Part shown: piece after piece, positions 1-8,620 of the stretch
Numbering within the stretch: position 1 is the stretch's first letter
How the letters are laid out: each line of letters begins with the position of its first letter
From: Acidobacteriota bacterium
GTDB taxonomy: Bacteria > Acidobacteriota > Thermoanaerobaculia > Gp7-AA8
Direction of reading: 5' to 3'
Length of the DNA stretch: 64,000 nucleotides
NCBI GenBank assembly: GCA_019244185.1
Contig: JAFATB010000012.1
Location: 62,001 to 126,000 of the forward strand
Translations under genes and position numbers: made by a program
Notes under the pieces: model-generated
The model's database searches: none
What the model saw: only the letters and a program-made list of their open reading frames with translations
What the model was told of the DNA's origin: nothing

Positions 1-406
1 TCGAGCCGAGGAGCACGAGGCAGTCGCGCGACTTGTCGTGCTTGGCGATCTTCAGCAGCGCGTCGGCGAGCATGCGGTCCTCGGCGAAGGTCTCCGCGCC
101 GTCGATGAGCCAGAGATCGACGCGGTCGTCGAGCGCGCGGCGCGGCTTCATCGAGTGATGGCCGTCGAGGTCGTCGACGAGATGACCCGGATGCACTTTG
201 AAGAAGCGCGCGAGCAGAAGGCGCGTGTTCGCGGTCATGTGCGGACGCGCGCCGCTCTCGAGCTGCGAGAGATACGACTGGCTGATCTGCCCGTCCAGCT
301 CTTCCCGCACGCCGCGCGCGACTTCCGCCTGCGTCAGCTCGCGCTCCAGGCCGCGGGCGAAGCCTTCCAGCGTTCGCAGGCGGGCCAGCTTTTCTCCGAT
401 GGTCAT
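1..406 (-). CDS. XRE-family helix-turn-helix regulator (3' end outside window)
   Basis: 135 codons are visible and the frame is still open at base 1, so the C-terminus is missing. Residues 1 to about 75 form an XRE/Cro-type HTH with the recognition-helix signature ISQSYLSQLESGARP, and a short insertion between the first two helices. The remainder (VDLWLIDGAETFAEDRMLADALL) matches no domain I recognise. The ATG is at 406-404 and a perfect 12-bp inverted repeat overlaps it, which points to autorepression. It lies 84 bp downstream of the phosphatase gene on the same strand. The DNA-binding role is secure from the family; the ligand and regulon are unknown. Confidence 0.8.
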   Translation of the reverse strand, partial: MTIGEKLARLRTLEGFARGLERELTQAEVARGVREELDGQISQSYLSQLESGARPHMTANTRLLLARFFKVHPGHLVDDLDGHHSMKPRRALDDRVDLWLIDGAETFAEDRMLADALLKIAKHDKSRDCLVLLGS

Positions 407-436
407 TGCAATTTGCAATATATGGCAAATTGCAAT
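405..436. promoter_or_regulatory. 12-bp perfect inverted repeat, probable operator of the XRE gene
   Basis: ATTGCAATTTGC (405-416) and GCAAATTGCAAT (425-436) are exact reverse complements separated by 8 bp. A further TTTTGCAAG follows at 437-445. The left arm covers the first bases of the XRE start codon, so bound protein would block initiation or transcription. TTGCAA-containing palindromes are known targets of some XRE regulators of short-chain acyl metabolism (RamB/PrpR type). That link is only an analogy here. Confidence 0.65.
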
Positions 437-490
437 CTTTTGCAAGTGGCGGGGCGGCGGCAGGGTGGAACTCCCCGGGAAACGGCGCCG

Positions 491-3256
491 CTACCGCAGC
501 GCGACGACGACCAGCGTGAGGTCGTCTTCCAGCTCGCCGCGGGCGAAGGAGGTCGCCGCGTCGACGAGCGTCTGCTGGAGTTCTTCGGCCGAAAGATCGC
601 GCGCGTCGGCGACGAGCTCCTCGATCCGCTGCTCGCCGAAGAGCTCTCCCTCCCCGTCGCCCGCCTCGGAGACGCCGTCGGTGAAGAGCACGAGCGTGTC
701 GCCCGGCGCGACGGCGAGCTCGCGCTCCTCGTACGGCTGCGTGAACAGCCGCGAGATGGCCGGGCCGCCTTCCGCGAGCCGCACGATCGTGCCGTCCGCG
801 CGCGCGAGCACCGGCGCGTTGTGCCCCGCGTTACACCAGCGCAGCGTCATCGACGCGGTGTCGAGCGTGGCGTAGAAGAACGTGACGAAGCGTCCGCCGG
901 AGAGACTCGACACGACCACGCGTCGCACGCGCTCGCACAGATCGCGCGGCGAGCCGCTCGCCGACGCGCGCACCGCCGCCTGCAAGCCCGACATCAGCAG
1001 CGCCGCGGGCATGCCCTTTCCCGCGACGTCGCCGATGCAGACCGCGAGCTCGCGCTCGCCGAGCTTGATGAGATCGTAGTAGTCGCCGCCCATCGAGCGC
1101 GCCGGCTGCCAGACGCCGCTCGCGTCGATGCCTGCGACGCGCGGCATCTCGCGCGGGAGCAGCGTCTGCTGAATCGCACGCGCCTGCGTGAAGTCCGCTT
1201 CATCGACGGCCATGCGAATGCGATCGGTGGCGATCGAAATCTGATCGGCGGCCGAGCGGAGGAAGTCGATGTCCTCGACGTCGAACTCGCCGCCCGACAA
1301 CTTCGGCGCGAGCGCGACGAAGCCGCGCGTACCGATCGGGACGACGAGCGTTGCCTCGATCTTCGCCAGCGGCGCGCTCGCGGCTTCCGGCAACGTCCGC
1401 CGCCGCGGATCGAACGGGCGGTCGAGGAACTCGCTGAACGTGCGCGGCACGCGCAGGCGCCCGAGGAGCGCGTCGGCCACGCCGACTTTCGCCACGGCCA
1501 CGAACTCTTCCTGGCGCTCGACGAACAGCACCACCGCGCGGTTCTGCAGCGCGTGCTGCAATTCCTCCGCGGCGCCGCCGAGGTACGCGCCGAGGTCGTG
1601 CGCGGCCATCGTTTCCGCGCCGATCGCCCGCAGCGCCTCGGGGTACTCGTACTTGTGGCGGAAGAGGTTGCGGTCGACGAGCGTCTGCAGCTTCGTCCGC
1701 AGCGGCACGAACAGCAGCGCCACGACGAGCGTCGAGGCGATGACCAGCGTCTGGTTCTGCACGTGGGCGATGTTCACCAGCAGCGCGCCGAGTCCGCCCA
1801 CGATGCCGACGTACAGCACGAGAATCGCGCCGGTCAGGATCGCGTAGACGACCGTTTTGCGGATGATGACGTCGATGTTCATCAGCCGGTACTTGAGGAT
1901 CGCGAACGCGAACGAGATCGGGATGAGCAGGTACAGCAGCGTCGGCACGACCTGCACGAACTGCCCCGCGCGCAGCCACCACGAGACGTCGCCGCCGCGC
2001 ATCACCGTGCCCGCGACGACCAGCTGCGAGATGAACGCGATCACCAGCCGCGCCGCGAGCGCGATGAGCGTGCCCCACAGCGGCCACTGCACCTGCCGCC
2101 GCTCCTCGGCGCCCGCATCGCGGTACGAGCGATAGAGCGCGATGCAGGCCAGGATCGGATAGACGGCGAGCAGCGGGAACGGCAGCAGCACGAGCATCGC
2201 CGCGACGACGACGGCGGCCCACTTCAGATGCAGCGCCATGAAGATGCGCGCGAGGCCGAGGAAGAGCGCGACGATCGAGAAGATCGTCTGCAGCGGACGC
2301 AGCGCGAACGCGTGACGCGTGCCTTCCGTGCGTCCGCGATATGCGATGCGCAGCGCCACGAACATGCCGATCACGGCGAGAGCGGCCGAACAGACGTGCA
2401 CCGCCGTTTCGAGCGTGTGCAGGCGTGCCGCGTTCGCGGTGGGAAAGAGCACCGACGTGCCGAGGAAGACCATCACGCCGGCGACGGCGGACGCCGGCAC
2501 GCCGTAGACCCAGCGCAGCACGTGCGGCGCGCGCGTCACGATCGGCCGTTCGCGCGGGAAGATCAGCGCGAGGTGGAGCGTGAGCGGCGCGAACGCGTAC
2601 GCGCCGGCGAGCAGCGCGAGCAGCGGAAAGACGCTCGTCAGCGGCGCGGTGAAGATCCCGCGCATGTTGAGCAGGCTCTCGATCGCGACGACGGCCGTGC
2701 CGACGATCGACACCGCGCCGACCGACGTCATGATGCAGAAGACGCGGGCGCGGCGATCGCCGGGACTGCGGCTGAAGACGAAGATGCCGATGGCCACGAA
2801 GACGATGGCCACGAAGATGGACGTCAGGAACGCGAAGAGATACGACGCGCCGATCGGCGACGCGAGCCGCACCGGGATGTCGAGCAGCTTGCCGCCGCGC
2901 TCCACGCGGAACGTGATGACGTCGCCGGTGTGCACGCGCATGTCGAGGGCGCGCAAACGCGGCTGGTCGTACATCGGAATGCCGTCGATCGCCTTGACCA
3001 CGTCGCGGACGTGCATCCCGCCGGCGCGCGCACCGCCCGACGGATCGAGCATGATCACCATGCCCGGCTGCAGCCCCATCACCACGCGGCCCGGCTTCGC
3101 GCCCTGTTCGCCGCGCGTGTACTCCTGGATGTAGGTGACGCCCGCCGTGCCGGCGTGCCGCCAATGCCGCAGCCGCACGATGCCGTACGCGAGCTCCAGC
3201 CCGGCGACGGCGATCGCGATGATGACGAAGAGAGTGACTTTACGACGATCGGACAT
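491..3256 (-). CDS. Membrane PDZ / SpoIIE-type PP2C serine phosphatase
   Basis: 921 residues. The order is an N-terminal membrane segment (about 8-28), a PDZ-like domain (about 55-135, with VRDVVKAIDGIPMYDQP), a run of about eight hydrophobic helices to about residue 490, a GAF-like region (about 560-670), and a C-terminal SpoIIE/RsbU PP2C domain (about 690-920). Metal-binding acidic motifs are intact: MGGDYYDL, CIGDVAGKGMPAALLM, LFTDGVSEAGD and DDLTLVVV. Such enzymes dephosphorylate anti-sigma-factor antagonists in partner-switching pathways, but no anti-sigma or antagonist gene is adjacent. The N-terminus suggests a membrane signal controls the output. No closely spaced gene lies upstream. 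Confidence 0.88.
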   Translation of the reverse strand: MSDRRKVTLFVIIAIAVAGLELAYGIVRLRHWRHAGTAGVTYIQEYTRGEQGAKPGRVVMGLQPGMVIMLDPSGGARAGGMHVRDVVKAIDGIPMYDQPRLRALDMRVHTGDVITFRVERGGKLLDIPVRLASPIGASYLFAFLTSIFVAIVFVAIGIFVFSRSPGDRRARVFCIMTSVGAVSIVGTAVVAIESLLNMRGIFTAPLTSVFPLLALLAGAYAFAPLTLHLALIFPRERPIVTRAPHVLRWVYGVPASAVAGVMVFLGTSVLFPTANAARLHTLETAVHVCSAALAVIGMFVALRIAYRGRTEGTRHAFALRPLQTIFSIVALFLGLARIFMALHLKWAAVVVAAMLVLLPFPLLAVYPILACIALYRSYRDAGAEERRQVQWPLWGTLIALAARLVIAFISQLVVAGTVMRGGDVSWWLRAGQFVQVVPTLLYLLIPISFAFAILKYRLMNIDVIIRKTVVYAILTGAILVLYVGIVGGLGALLVNIAHVQNQTLVIASTLVVALLFVPLRTKLQTLVDRNLFRHKYEYPEALRAIGAETMAAHDLGAYLGGAAEELQHALQNRAVVLFVERQEEFVAVAKVGVADALLGRLRVPRTFSEFLDRPFDPRRRTLPEAASAPLAKIEATLVVPIGTRGFVALAPKLSGGEFDVEDIDFLRSAADQISIATDRIRMAVDEADFTQARAIQQTLLPREMPRVAGIDASGVWQPARSMGGDYYDLIKLGERELAVCIGDVAGKGMPAALLMSGLQAAVRASASGSPRDLCERVRRVVVSSLSGGRFVTFFYATLDTASMTLRWCNAGHNAPVLARADGTIVRLAEGGPAISRLFTQPYEERELAVAPGDTLVLFTDGVSEAGDGEGELFGEQRIEELVADARDLSAEELQQTLVDAATSFARGELEDDLTLVVVALR

Positions 3257-3296
3257 CGTGCGTATGAGGCTACGAGCCGATTGTCCTACGGTTGCA

Positions 3297-3965
3297 TCAG
3301 TCGCGCGAGCCGCGCCGGTTCACGATGGACATGAACTCCTGCCGCGTGCGCTCGTCGTTGAGGAACTCGCCGCGCAGGACGTTCGTTTCCATGAACGATT
3401 CCTCCTGCTCCACGCCGCGCATGACCATGCAGAGATGCACGCCGCCCATCCACACCGCGATGCCGCGCGGCTCGAGGATCTTCTCGATCGTGTCGGCGAC
3501 GTCGTGCGCGAGATGCTCCTGCGACTGCAGCCGCCGCATGTGCACTTCGACGATGCGCGGGATCTTCGACGCGCCGATGATCATCCGCTCGGGGATGTAG
3601 CCGATGATGAACTTTCCGAAGAACGGCAGGATGTGATGCGCGCAGAGCGTCTTGTACGTCCCGCCGATGACGACCAGGTTCTGGCAGTTCTCGTCCGCCG
3701 CGGAGCACGCCTTGCGGAACAAGGTGGTCAACTTCTTGACGTCCGTGTAGTCGTAGCCGCTGGTCATCGTGACCAGCGAATCGGACCAGCGGCGCGGCGT
3801 GTCGAGGAGGTTCTCGTCCGTCAGATCGACGTGCAGCAGCCGCAGCGCCTCGCGGAGGTGATGCTGCAAGGCGTCGCGGTCGATGGAGGGGCGGGGATTC
3901 GAGAGCAGGCCGCGATCGTCCAGCACGTCGATCTCGCGGGCCAGAGCGAGTTCGGTTTCGTCCAT
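3297..3965 (-). CDS. folE: GTP cyclohydrolase I
   Basis: 222 residues from the ATG at 3965; an upstream in-frame start would add 17 unconserved residues and run into the acyl-CoA dehydrogenase operator. FolE converts GTP to 7,8-dihydroneopterin triphosphate, the first step of tetrahydrofolate and biopterin synthesis, as a homodecamer. Zinc ligands are present in CAHHILPFFGK (Cys and second His) and in HLCMVMRG (Cys). LQSQEHLAHDVADTI stands for the usual LQVQERLT...I motif, and GYIP is intact. It is transcribed divergently from the acyl-CoA dehydrogenase. No other folate gene is nearby. Confidence 0.93.
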   Translation of the reverse strand: MDETELALAREIDVLDDRGLLSNPRPSIDRDALQHHLREALRLLHVDLTDENLLDTPRRWSDSLVTMTSGYDYTDVKKLTTLFRKACSAADENCQNLVVIGGTYKTLCAHHILPFFGKFIIGYIPERMIIGASKIPRIVEVHMRRLQSQEHLAHDVADTIEKILEPRGIAVWMGGVHLCMVMRGVEQEESFMETNVLRGEFLNDERTRQEFMSIVNRRGSRD

Positions 3966-4005
3966 GACCGCGACAGAGTACGCGCAATGGCCCGTTCTTG
4001 ACGAC

Positions 4006-4023
4006 TGAATGACCATTCATTCA
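4006..4023. promoter_or_regulatory. FadR-like (TetR type) operator upstream of acyl-CoA dehydrogenase
   Basis: TGAATGACCATTCATTCA is an 18-bp near-palindrome in the 96-bp gap between the divergent folE and acyl-CoA dehydrogenase genes. It differs at one position from the Bacillus FadR box as I recall it (TGAATGAMTANTCATTCA). TetR-family FadR proteins repress beta-oxidation genes and release DNA on binding long-chain acyl-CoA, which fits the downstream gene. No tetR gene is in this window, so the regulator would act from elsewhere. Confidence 0.6.
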
Positions 4024-4061
4024 TACTGGCCCGGAAGCTGTATTTCGTAGGAGTCTCGATC

Positions 4062-5954
4062 ATGGCCGAAGTCAAAACGCAGGGTGCCGTCGAAGCGATG
4101 GAGGTGGCCGAAGCCTCCCGCGAGACCGAATGGGAAAAGCCTTCCTTCGTCGGCGATCTCTTTCTCGGCAAGCTGAATCTCGACCTCATTCATCCCTTCC
4201 CCGAGCAGCCCGCCGCCGACAAGGCGGAAGGCGACGCGTTCCTCACGAAGCTCGAGCGCTTTCTCGCCGAGCAGGTCGACGCGGAAGAGATCGACCGCAA
4301 AGGCGAGTACGACTACTCGCTCTTCGACGGCCTCAATGAGATCGGCGCCTGGGGGATGAAGATCCCGAAGGAGTACGGCGGCCTCGGATTCAGCGCGACG
4401 AACTACAACCGCGCCATCGGACTCACGGCGACGTGGTGCGGCTCGACGGTGGCGTGGCTCTCCGCGCACCAGTCGATCGGCGTGCCGCAGCCGCTCAAGC
4501 TCTTCGGCACCGAGGAGCAGAAGAAAAAGTATCTGCCGCGTCTGGCGAAAGGCGCGATCTCCGCGTTCGCGCTGACCGAGCCGGGCGTCGGCTCCGATCC
4601 CGCGAAGATGGAGACGCGCGCGGTGCCGACTCCCGACGGCAAAGGCTGGACGCTCAACGGCGAGAAGCTGTGGTGCACGAACGGCCTCAAGGCGGAAGTC
4701 ATCGTCGTGATGGCGCAGACGCCGCCGAAGATCGTCAACGGCAAAGAGAAGAAGCAGATCTCCGCGTTCATCCTGGAAACGAACACGCCGGGCGTCGAGA
4801 TCGCGCACCGCTGCCAGTTCATGGGACTGCGCGGCATCGGCAACGTGCTCATTCGCTTCAACGACGTCTTCATCCCGAAAGAGAACCTGCTGTGGGGTGA
4901 AGGTCTCGGCCTCAAGCTCGCGCTGATCACGCTCAACACCGGACGCCTCACGATCCCCGCGGGCTGCGCGGCCGGCGGCCGGCGCATGCTCGAGATCGCG
5001 CGCGACTGGGCGAACGAACGCGTGCAGTGGGGCGCGCCGATCGGCAAGCACGAGGCGGTCGCGGCGAAGCTGTCGTGGATGGCCTCGCACACGTTCGCGA
5101 TGGAAGCGATCGTGTGGCTGACGTCGGGACTCGCCGATCGCGGCGACGTCGATCTCCGCCTCGAAGCGGCGATGGCGAAGCTCTTCAACACCGAGATGGC
5201 GTGGAAGTGCGTCGACGAGCTCGTGCAGATCCGCGGCGGCCGCGGCTTCGAGACGTCGTGGTCGCTCAAGGCGCGCGGCGAGAAGGGCTATCCCGTCGAG
5301 CGGATCATGCGCGACATGCGCATCAACCGCATCTTCGAAGGGACGAGCGAGATCCAGCATCTCTTCATCGCGCGCGAGGCGGTCGATCCGCACATGAAGC
5401 GCGGCTACAAGATCCTGCTTCCTGAAACGCCGACGAACGAGAAGCTCAGCGCCGCGGCGAAAGCGGGCGCGTACTACGCGACCTGGTATCCGTCGCGTTA
5501 CGTCGGCTGGAGCCGCTTCCCGAAATACGGCGACTTCGGCCGCCTCTCCACGCACCTCGGATACATCGAGCGCCAGTCGCGCCATCTCTCGCGCTCGATC
5601 TTCCACGCCATGATGCGCTTCCAGGCGAAGCTCGAGCGCAAGCAGATGGTGCTCTTCCGCATCGTCGACATCGGCACCGATCTCTTCGCCATGTCCTCCG
5701 CGATTACGTACGCGGAGATGCTGGCGAAGAAGGGCGAGAAGAACGCCATCGATCTCGCGGACCTCTTCTGCCGCGAGGCGCGCGTGCGCATCGACCAGAA
5801 CTTCCGCACGCTCTTCGACAACCACGACGAACTCGCCTATCGCGTGGTGCAGAAGTTCATGAAGGGCGAGTATCAGTGGCTCGAAGGGCAGCTCGTCGAG
5901 CCGCTCGTGCCGACCGCGGAACAGGTCGAAGAAGCGATCCGGCAGCTCGCCTGA
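4062..5954 (+). CDS. Long-chain acyl-CoA dehydrogenase, extended C-terminus
   Basis: 630 residues, the length of VLCAD/ACAD9-type enzymes rather than the 380-residue short form. It catalyses the FAD-dependent alpha,beta-desaturation of acyl-CoA that starts beta-oxidation. The FAD/substrate motif reads FALTEPGVGSD. The catalytic base is Glu426 in RIFEGTSEIQHL, and the flavin signature VQIRGGRGF is present. An N-terminal extension of about 40 residues precedes the first helical domain, and about 170 residues after the core form the extra helical domain used by membrane-associated members. The FadR-like box upstream suggests fatty-acid induction. A stop-overlapping hairpin ends the unit. Confidence 0.92.
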   Translation: MAEVKTQGAVEAMEVAEASRETEWEKPSFVGDLFLGKLNLDLIHPFPEQPAADKAEGDAFLTKLERFLAEQVDAEEIDRKGEYDYSLFDGLNEIGAWGMKIPKEYGGLGFSATNYNRAIGLTATWCGSTVAWLSAHQSIGVPQPLKLFGTEEQKKKYLPRLAKGAISAFALTEPGVGSDPAKMETRAVPTPDGKGWTLNGEKLWCTNGLKAEVIVVMAQTPPKIVNGKEKKQISAFILETNTPGVEIAHRCQFMGLRGIGNVLIRFNDVFIPKENLLWGEGLGLKLALITLNTGRLTIPAGCAAGGRRMLEIARDWANERVQWGAPIGKHEAVAAKLSWMASHTFAMEAIVWLTSGLADRGDVDLRLEAAMAKLFNTEMAWKCVDELVQIRGGRGFETSWSLKARGEKGYPVERIMRDMRINRIFEGTSEIQHLFIAREAVDPHMKRGYKILLPETPTNEKLSAAAKAGAYYATWYPSRYVGWSRFPKYGDFGRLSTHLGYIERQSRHLSRSIFHAMMRFQAKLERKQMVLFRIVDIGTDLFAMSSAITYAEMLAKKGEKNAIDLADLFCREARVRIDQNFRTLFDNHDELAYRVVQKFMKGEYQWLEGQLVEPLVPTAEQVEEAIRQLA

Positions 5955-5966
5955 CGGCGAGCTGCC
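5941..5966. terminator. 11-bp perfect hairpin over the stop codon, between convergent genes
   Basis: GGCAGCTCGCC (5941-5951) and GGCGAGCTGCC (5956-5966) pair perfectly around TGAC, which contains the acyl-CoA dehydrogenase stop codon. No T-tract follows on either strand. Its position between convergent genes suggests bidirectional termination or 3'-end protection. Confidence 0.55.
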
Positions 5967-5974
5967 TCGCGCTC

Positions 5975-6190
5975 TCAGATCTTTGCGGCGTCGTCGACGC
6001 TCTCGTGCCCCTCGTACTTCATGAGGCAGTCGCGGCAGATGAGCTGCGCGCTGTTCGAGCCGGGGCGCGGCACCCAGCCGTCCTGATGCACGGCGTCGTC
6101 GAACGAGCGCGTGTACTCCTCCGGAATCTCACCCACGATCTCGCGTGTGAGCTCGCATTCACCGCAGCGGAGGAGGACCCGTCCTTCCAT
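5975..6190 (-). CDS. Small four-cysteine zinc-ribbon-like protein
   Basis: 71 residues from the ATG at 6190. The knuckles are LRCGECELT near the N-terminus and LICRDCLMKYE near the C-terminus, a CxxC...CxxC arrangement expected to bind zinc. No enzymatic domain is visible. It starts two bases after the stop of the M49-like peptidase on the same strand, so the two are probably cotranscribed and translationally coupled. I do not recognise the family; an adaptor or regulatory zinc-ribbon role is a guess. Confidence 0.7.
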   Translation of the reverse strand: MEGRVLLRCGECELTREIVGEIPEEYTRSFDDAVHQDGWVPRPGSNSAQLICRDCLMKYEGHESVDDAAKI

Positions 6191-6192
6191 GG

Positions 6193-7938
6193 CTATTGCT
6201 CTCCGGCAGCCGGGAAGACCGGCGTAATGTCGACCGGGATGTCTTTCAATCCGGCGATCACGCCCTGCATCTCGGGCGTCGAAACGCCGTAGCGATCGAG
6301 CAGCCGCTGCGCGCGCGGCAGGTCGCCCGTCGCCTCGATGGTGAGGAGCTCGGTCGCCAGCGTGCGCACGCCGTCGCGATACTTCGTGAAATCGACGTTG
6401 TACGTGCCGTTGCCCGCCGGCGTCACGGCGCCGTGCTCGCGCAGCCAGTTCCACTGCACGGCGGTGCCGCGGCCGTGCGCCTCGTCGATGCCGAAGCGCA
6501 TGGAGCGGAACATGAGTCCCGTGTACGTCGCGAAGAGCTGCCGTTCATCGAACGAGTTGAGCAGCCCGTGATCGCGCGCGTAGAGAATGTTCCAGAGGCC
6601 GACCACGTCCGCCTTGCACTCTTCGATCGTCGAGTAGAGGTTCTTGAGGAGGATGCGCGAGTCGACGCGCTGGCCCGAGCCGGCGGGATCGGGGATGAGT
6701 CCCGGCCCGAGGCCGTGCGACAGCTCGTGGAAGAGGGTGTGGTTGAAGTAGGCGTCGAACGAGAGGAGGTCGCGCAGCGACGGATCGAGCACGCGGTTCG
6801 CGATGGGCACGCCGCTCTGCCGGAACTTCGCGTCCATCACGTTCTTGAGCAGCACCTTCTTCGAGCCCTTCTGCTCGCGCACGACCTCGTCGTTCGGCAG
6901 GTTGAACGCGGCGGTCTGCACGCCGCGGCGCGCGTCGCCGGCGGTGTAGATCTCCTGCACGACGCGGATCGGCGAGTCGGTGCCGCGGTTCGGGTTCATG
7001 TACTCGGCCGGCTCGGGGAGATTGCGCTCCATGTCCGGCAGATGCTGCGCGTACGCGGCGAGCTTGTCGCTCTCCGGCTTGTCGACGACGGTGACGAACG
7101 ACTCGAACGCCGCCTTGTAGTTGAACATCGAGTCTTCGTAGACCTCGTACGGTCCGATCACGACTTCGAGCGGCCCGTTGAGATCCATCCACGCGATGTC
7201 GCTCTCGCGGTAGTTGTCTTTCATGAACGCCGCGGCGAGCTTGGTGAGGTAATCGCGCAGCGAGGCGTTGTTCGTCAGCGCGGCGGCGTCACGCAGCGAC
7301 GCGGCGGCGCGATCGAGCTCCGCGGCGTAGTAGCGCGAGTACGGAATCGCCTCGAGATCGTTGCCGCGGCGGCGGATGACGGTGAAGAGTCCCTCGAACG
7401 CTTCCTTCTGATCGGGATGCGCGGCCACCCAGCGCTCGAACTCTTCCTTCGACATGTCGGGCGGATAGAACGCCGCGCCTTCCGGCTTCGCGCCTTCCTT
7501 GCCGAACGGCTCGATGAACGGCTCGTCCTGCGCGAGACGGTCCCAGCGTCCCTTGTTGATGAGGAAGTACTCGTACGCGTCGCGCTCGAGCGGCGAGTTC
7601 TGCGCCTGCGAGGAGAGCTTCGTGCGATAGACGGGATTGCGCTCGTCGACCTGGCGCCAGTAGATCTCGTCGATCACCTTCGACGCGTCGATGAGCTTCG
7701 CCACGACCTGGCGCTCGTTGTCGTCGAGCAGCGCGTGGTCGTAGTCGATGGTCGTGCGCGGCAGCTGCGCGAGCCGCTGCGGCACGTCCTGCTTCGGCGC
7801 GAGGCGTGCCGGCGCGACGTACGTCGTCTCGGACGGCGACGGCGGATTCGGAGTCGCGGCCGGTTTCGTCATCGGCCCCGTAGTCTGACACGCGAGCGGC
7901 AGGAGAAGAGCGAGCGGGAGCAGCAGCAGCTTCTTCAT
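6193..7938 (-). CDS. M49 (dipeptidyl-peptidase III)-like zinc hydrolase, lipoprotein
   Basis: 581 residues. The N-terminus MKKLLLLPLALLLPLACQTT has a signal peptide and a lipobox with Cys17, so it is probably a lipid-anchored envelope protein. A Pro/Thr-rich linker follows. The zinc motif is HELSH in LFHELSHGLGPG, and the third-ligand motif is EECKADVVGLWN, both typical of the M49/DPP-III relatives in bacteria. Classical DPP III has a hexapeptide HELLGH, whereas this protein has the HEXXH spacing. It probably cleaves peptides, but the substrate is unknown. The downstream zinc-ribbon gene begins 2 bp after the stop. Confidence 0.8.
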   Translation of the reverse strand: MKKLLLLPLALLLPLACQTTGPMTKPAATPNPPSPSETTYVAPARLAPKQDVPQRLAQLPRTTIDYDHALLDDNERQVVAKLIDASKVIDEIYWRQVDERNPVYRTKLSSQAQNSPLERDAYEYFLINKGRWDRLAQDEPFIEPFGKEGAKPEGAAFYPPDMSKEEFERWVAAHPDQKEAFEGLFTVIRRRGNDLEAIPYSRYYAAELDRAAASLRDAAALTNNASLRDYLTKLAAAFMKDNYRESDIAWMDLNGPLEVVIGPYEVYEDSMFNYKAAFESFVTVVDKPESDKLAAYAQHLPDMERNLPEPAEYMNPNRGTDSPIRVVQEIYTAGDARRGVQTAAFNLPNDEVVREQKGSKKVLLKNVMDAKFRQSGVPIANRVLDPSLRDLLSFDAYFNHTLFHELSHGLGPGLIPDPAGSGQRVDSRILLKNLYSTIEECKADVVGLWNILYARDHGLLNSFDERQLFATYTGLMFRSMRFGIDEAHGRGTAVQWNWLREHGAVTPAGNGTYNVDFTKYRDGVRTLATELLTIEATGDLPRAQRLLDRYGVSTPEMQGVIAGLKDIPVDITPVFPAAGEQ

Positions 7939-8008
7939 GGCGCCGCGGATTCTATTCGAGTCGGCGGCATGCTATCGTCCGCCGCAGTCTCAGCCGAGGT
8001 TGCGCCGC

Positions 8009-8620
8009 GTGATCATCGAGTGCCCGAATTGCCGTTCGAAGTACCAGTACGACGAGCAGCGCTTCGAGGGAAAACCGTCGAAGAAGATCAAGTGCTCGCG
8101 CTGCCAGCAGATCTTCGAGATTCAGAATCCGGCCAACGCAAAGCCGGCGGCCGCACCGGAAACGCCGGCGACAAAGAAAGCCGACGTCAACGCCGACGCC
8201 ACGCTCACGCCGCGCGATCGCACGCTGCACTCGCGTCCCATCCCGCCGCCCGACACGACCGAACAATCGCCGCTGCCGCCGCCGACCGGGCCGCAGCTGA
8301 CGACGCCGCAGTTGCCGAAAGGCAAGCGCCTGTCGCTGGCGATCATCGGCGGTCCCGACGCGGGAAGCGTGCATCGCATCCAGCAGCCGCGCACGACCAT
8401 CGGCCGCGCGGGCGCCGATCTCACGCTCAACGACACCGAGGCGTCGCGGCAGCATGCGGCGCTCGAAATCTACGACACCGTGTGCAAGCTCTCCGACCTC
8501 GGCTCGACGAACGGCACACTGGTGGGCGGCGAGAAGATCACCGAAGCGGTCGAGCTGACGGACAAGTCGGAGTTCGTCGTCGGCGCGAGCACGTTGATGC
8601 TCATCGTGACGGATGAATGA
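8009..8620 (+). CDS. Zinc-ribbon plus FHA domain protein
   Basis: 203 residues from a GTG at 8009, chosen because the zinc ribbon starts at residue 4 (IIECPNCRSKYQYDEQ) and the frame upstream lacks conserved sequence. An MJ0042-type ribbon with a second CSRCQQIF knuckle (1-40) is followed by a Pro/Ala/Thr-rich linker (45-105) and an FHA domain (about 108-200) with TTIGRAGADL, SRQHAALEI and LGSTNGTLVGG. FHA domains bind phosphothreonine. It overlaps the exporter permease gene by 8 bp, so phosphorylation-dependent control of polysaccharide export is a plausible inference. The nearest kinase gene in the window is at 12926-15142. Confidence 0.83.
   Translation: MIIECPNCRSKYQYDEQRFEGKPSKKIKCSRCQQIFEIQNPANAKPAAAPETPATKKADVNADATLTPRDRTLHSRPIPPPDTTEQSPLPPPTGPQLTTPQLPKGKRLSLAIIGGPDAGSVHRIQQPRTTIGRAGADLTLNDTEASRQHAALEIYDTVCKLSDLGSTNGTLVGGEKITEAVELTDKSEFVVGASTLMLIVTDE

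Noticed and set aside
38..3334. A 1098-residue open frame on the plus strand
   Set aside because: It is Arg/Asp/Glu-rich low-complexity translation antisense to the phosphatase and XRE genes, which carry real motifs. High GC makes long spurious frames.
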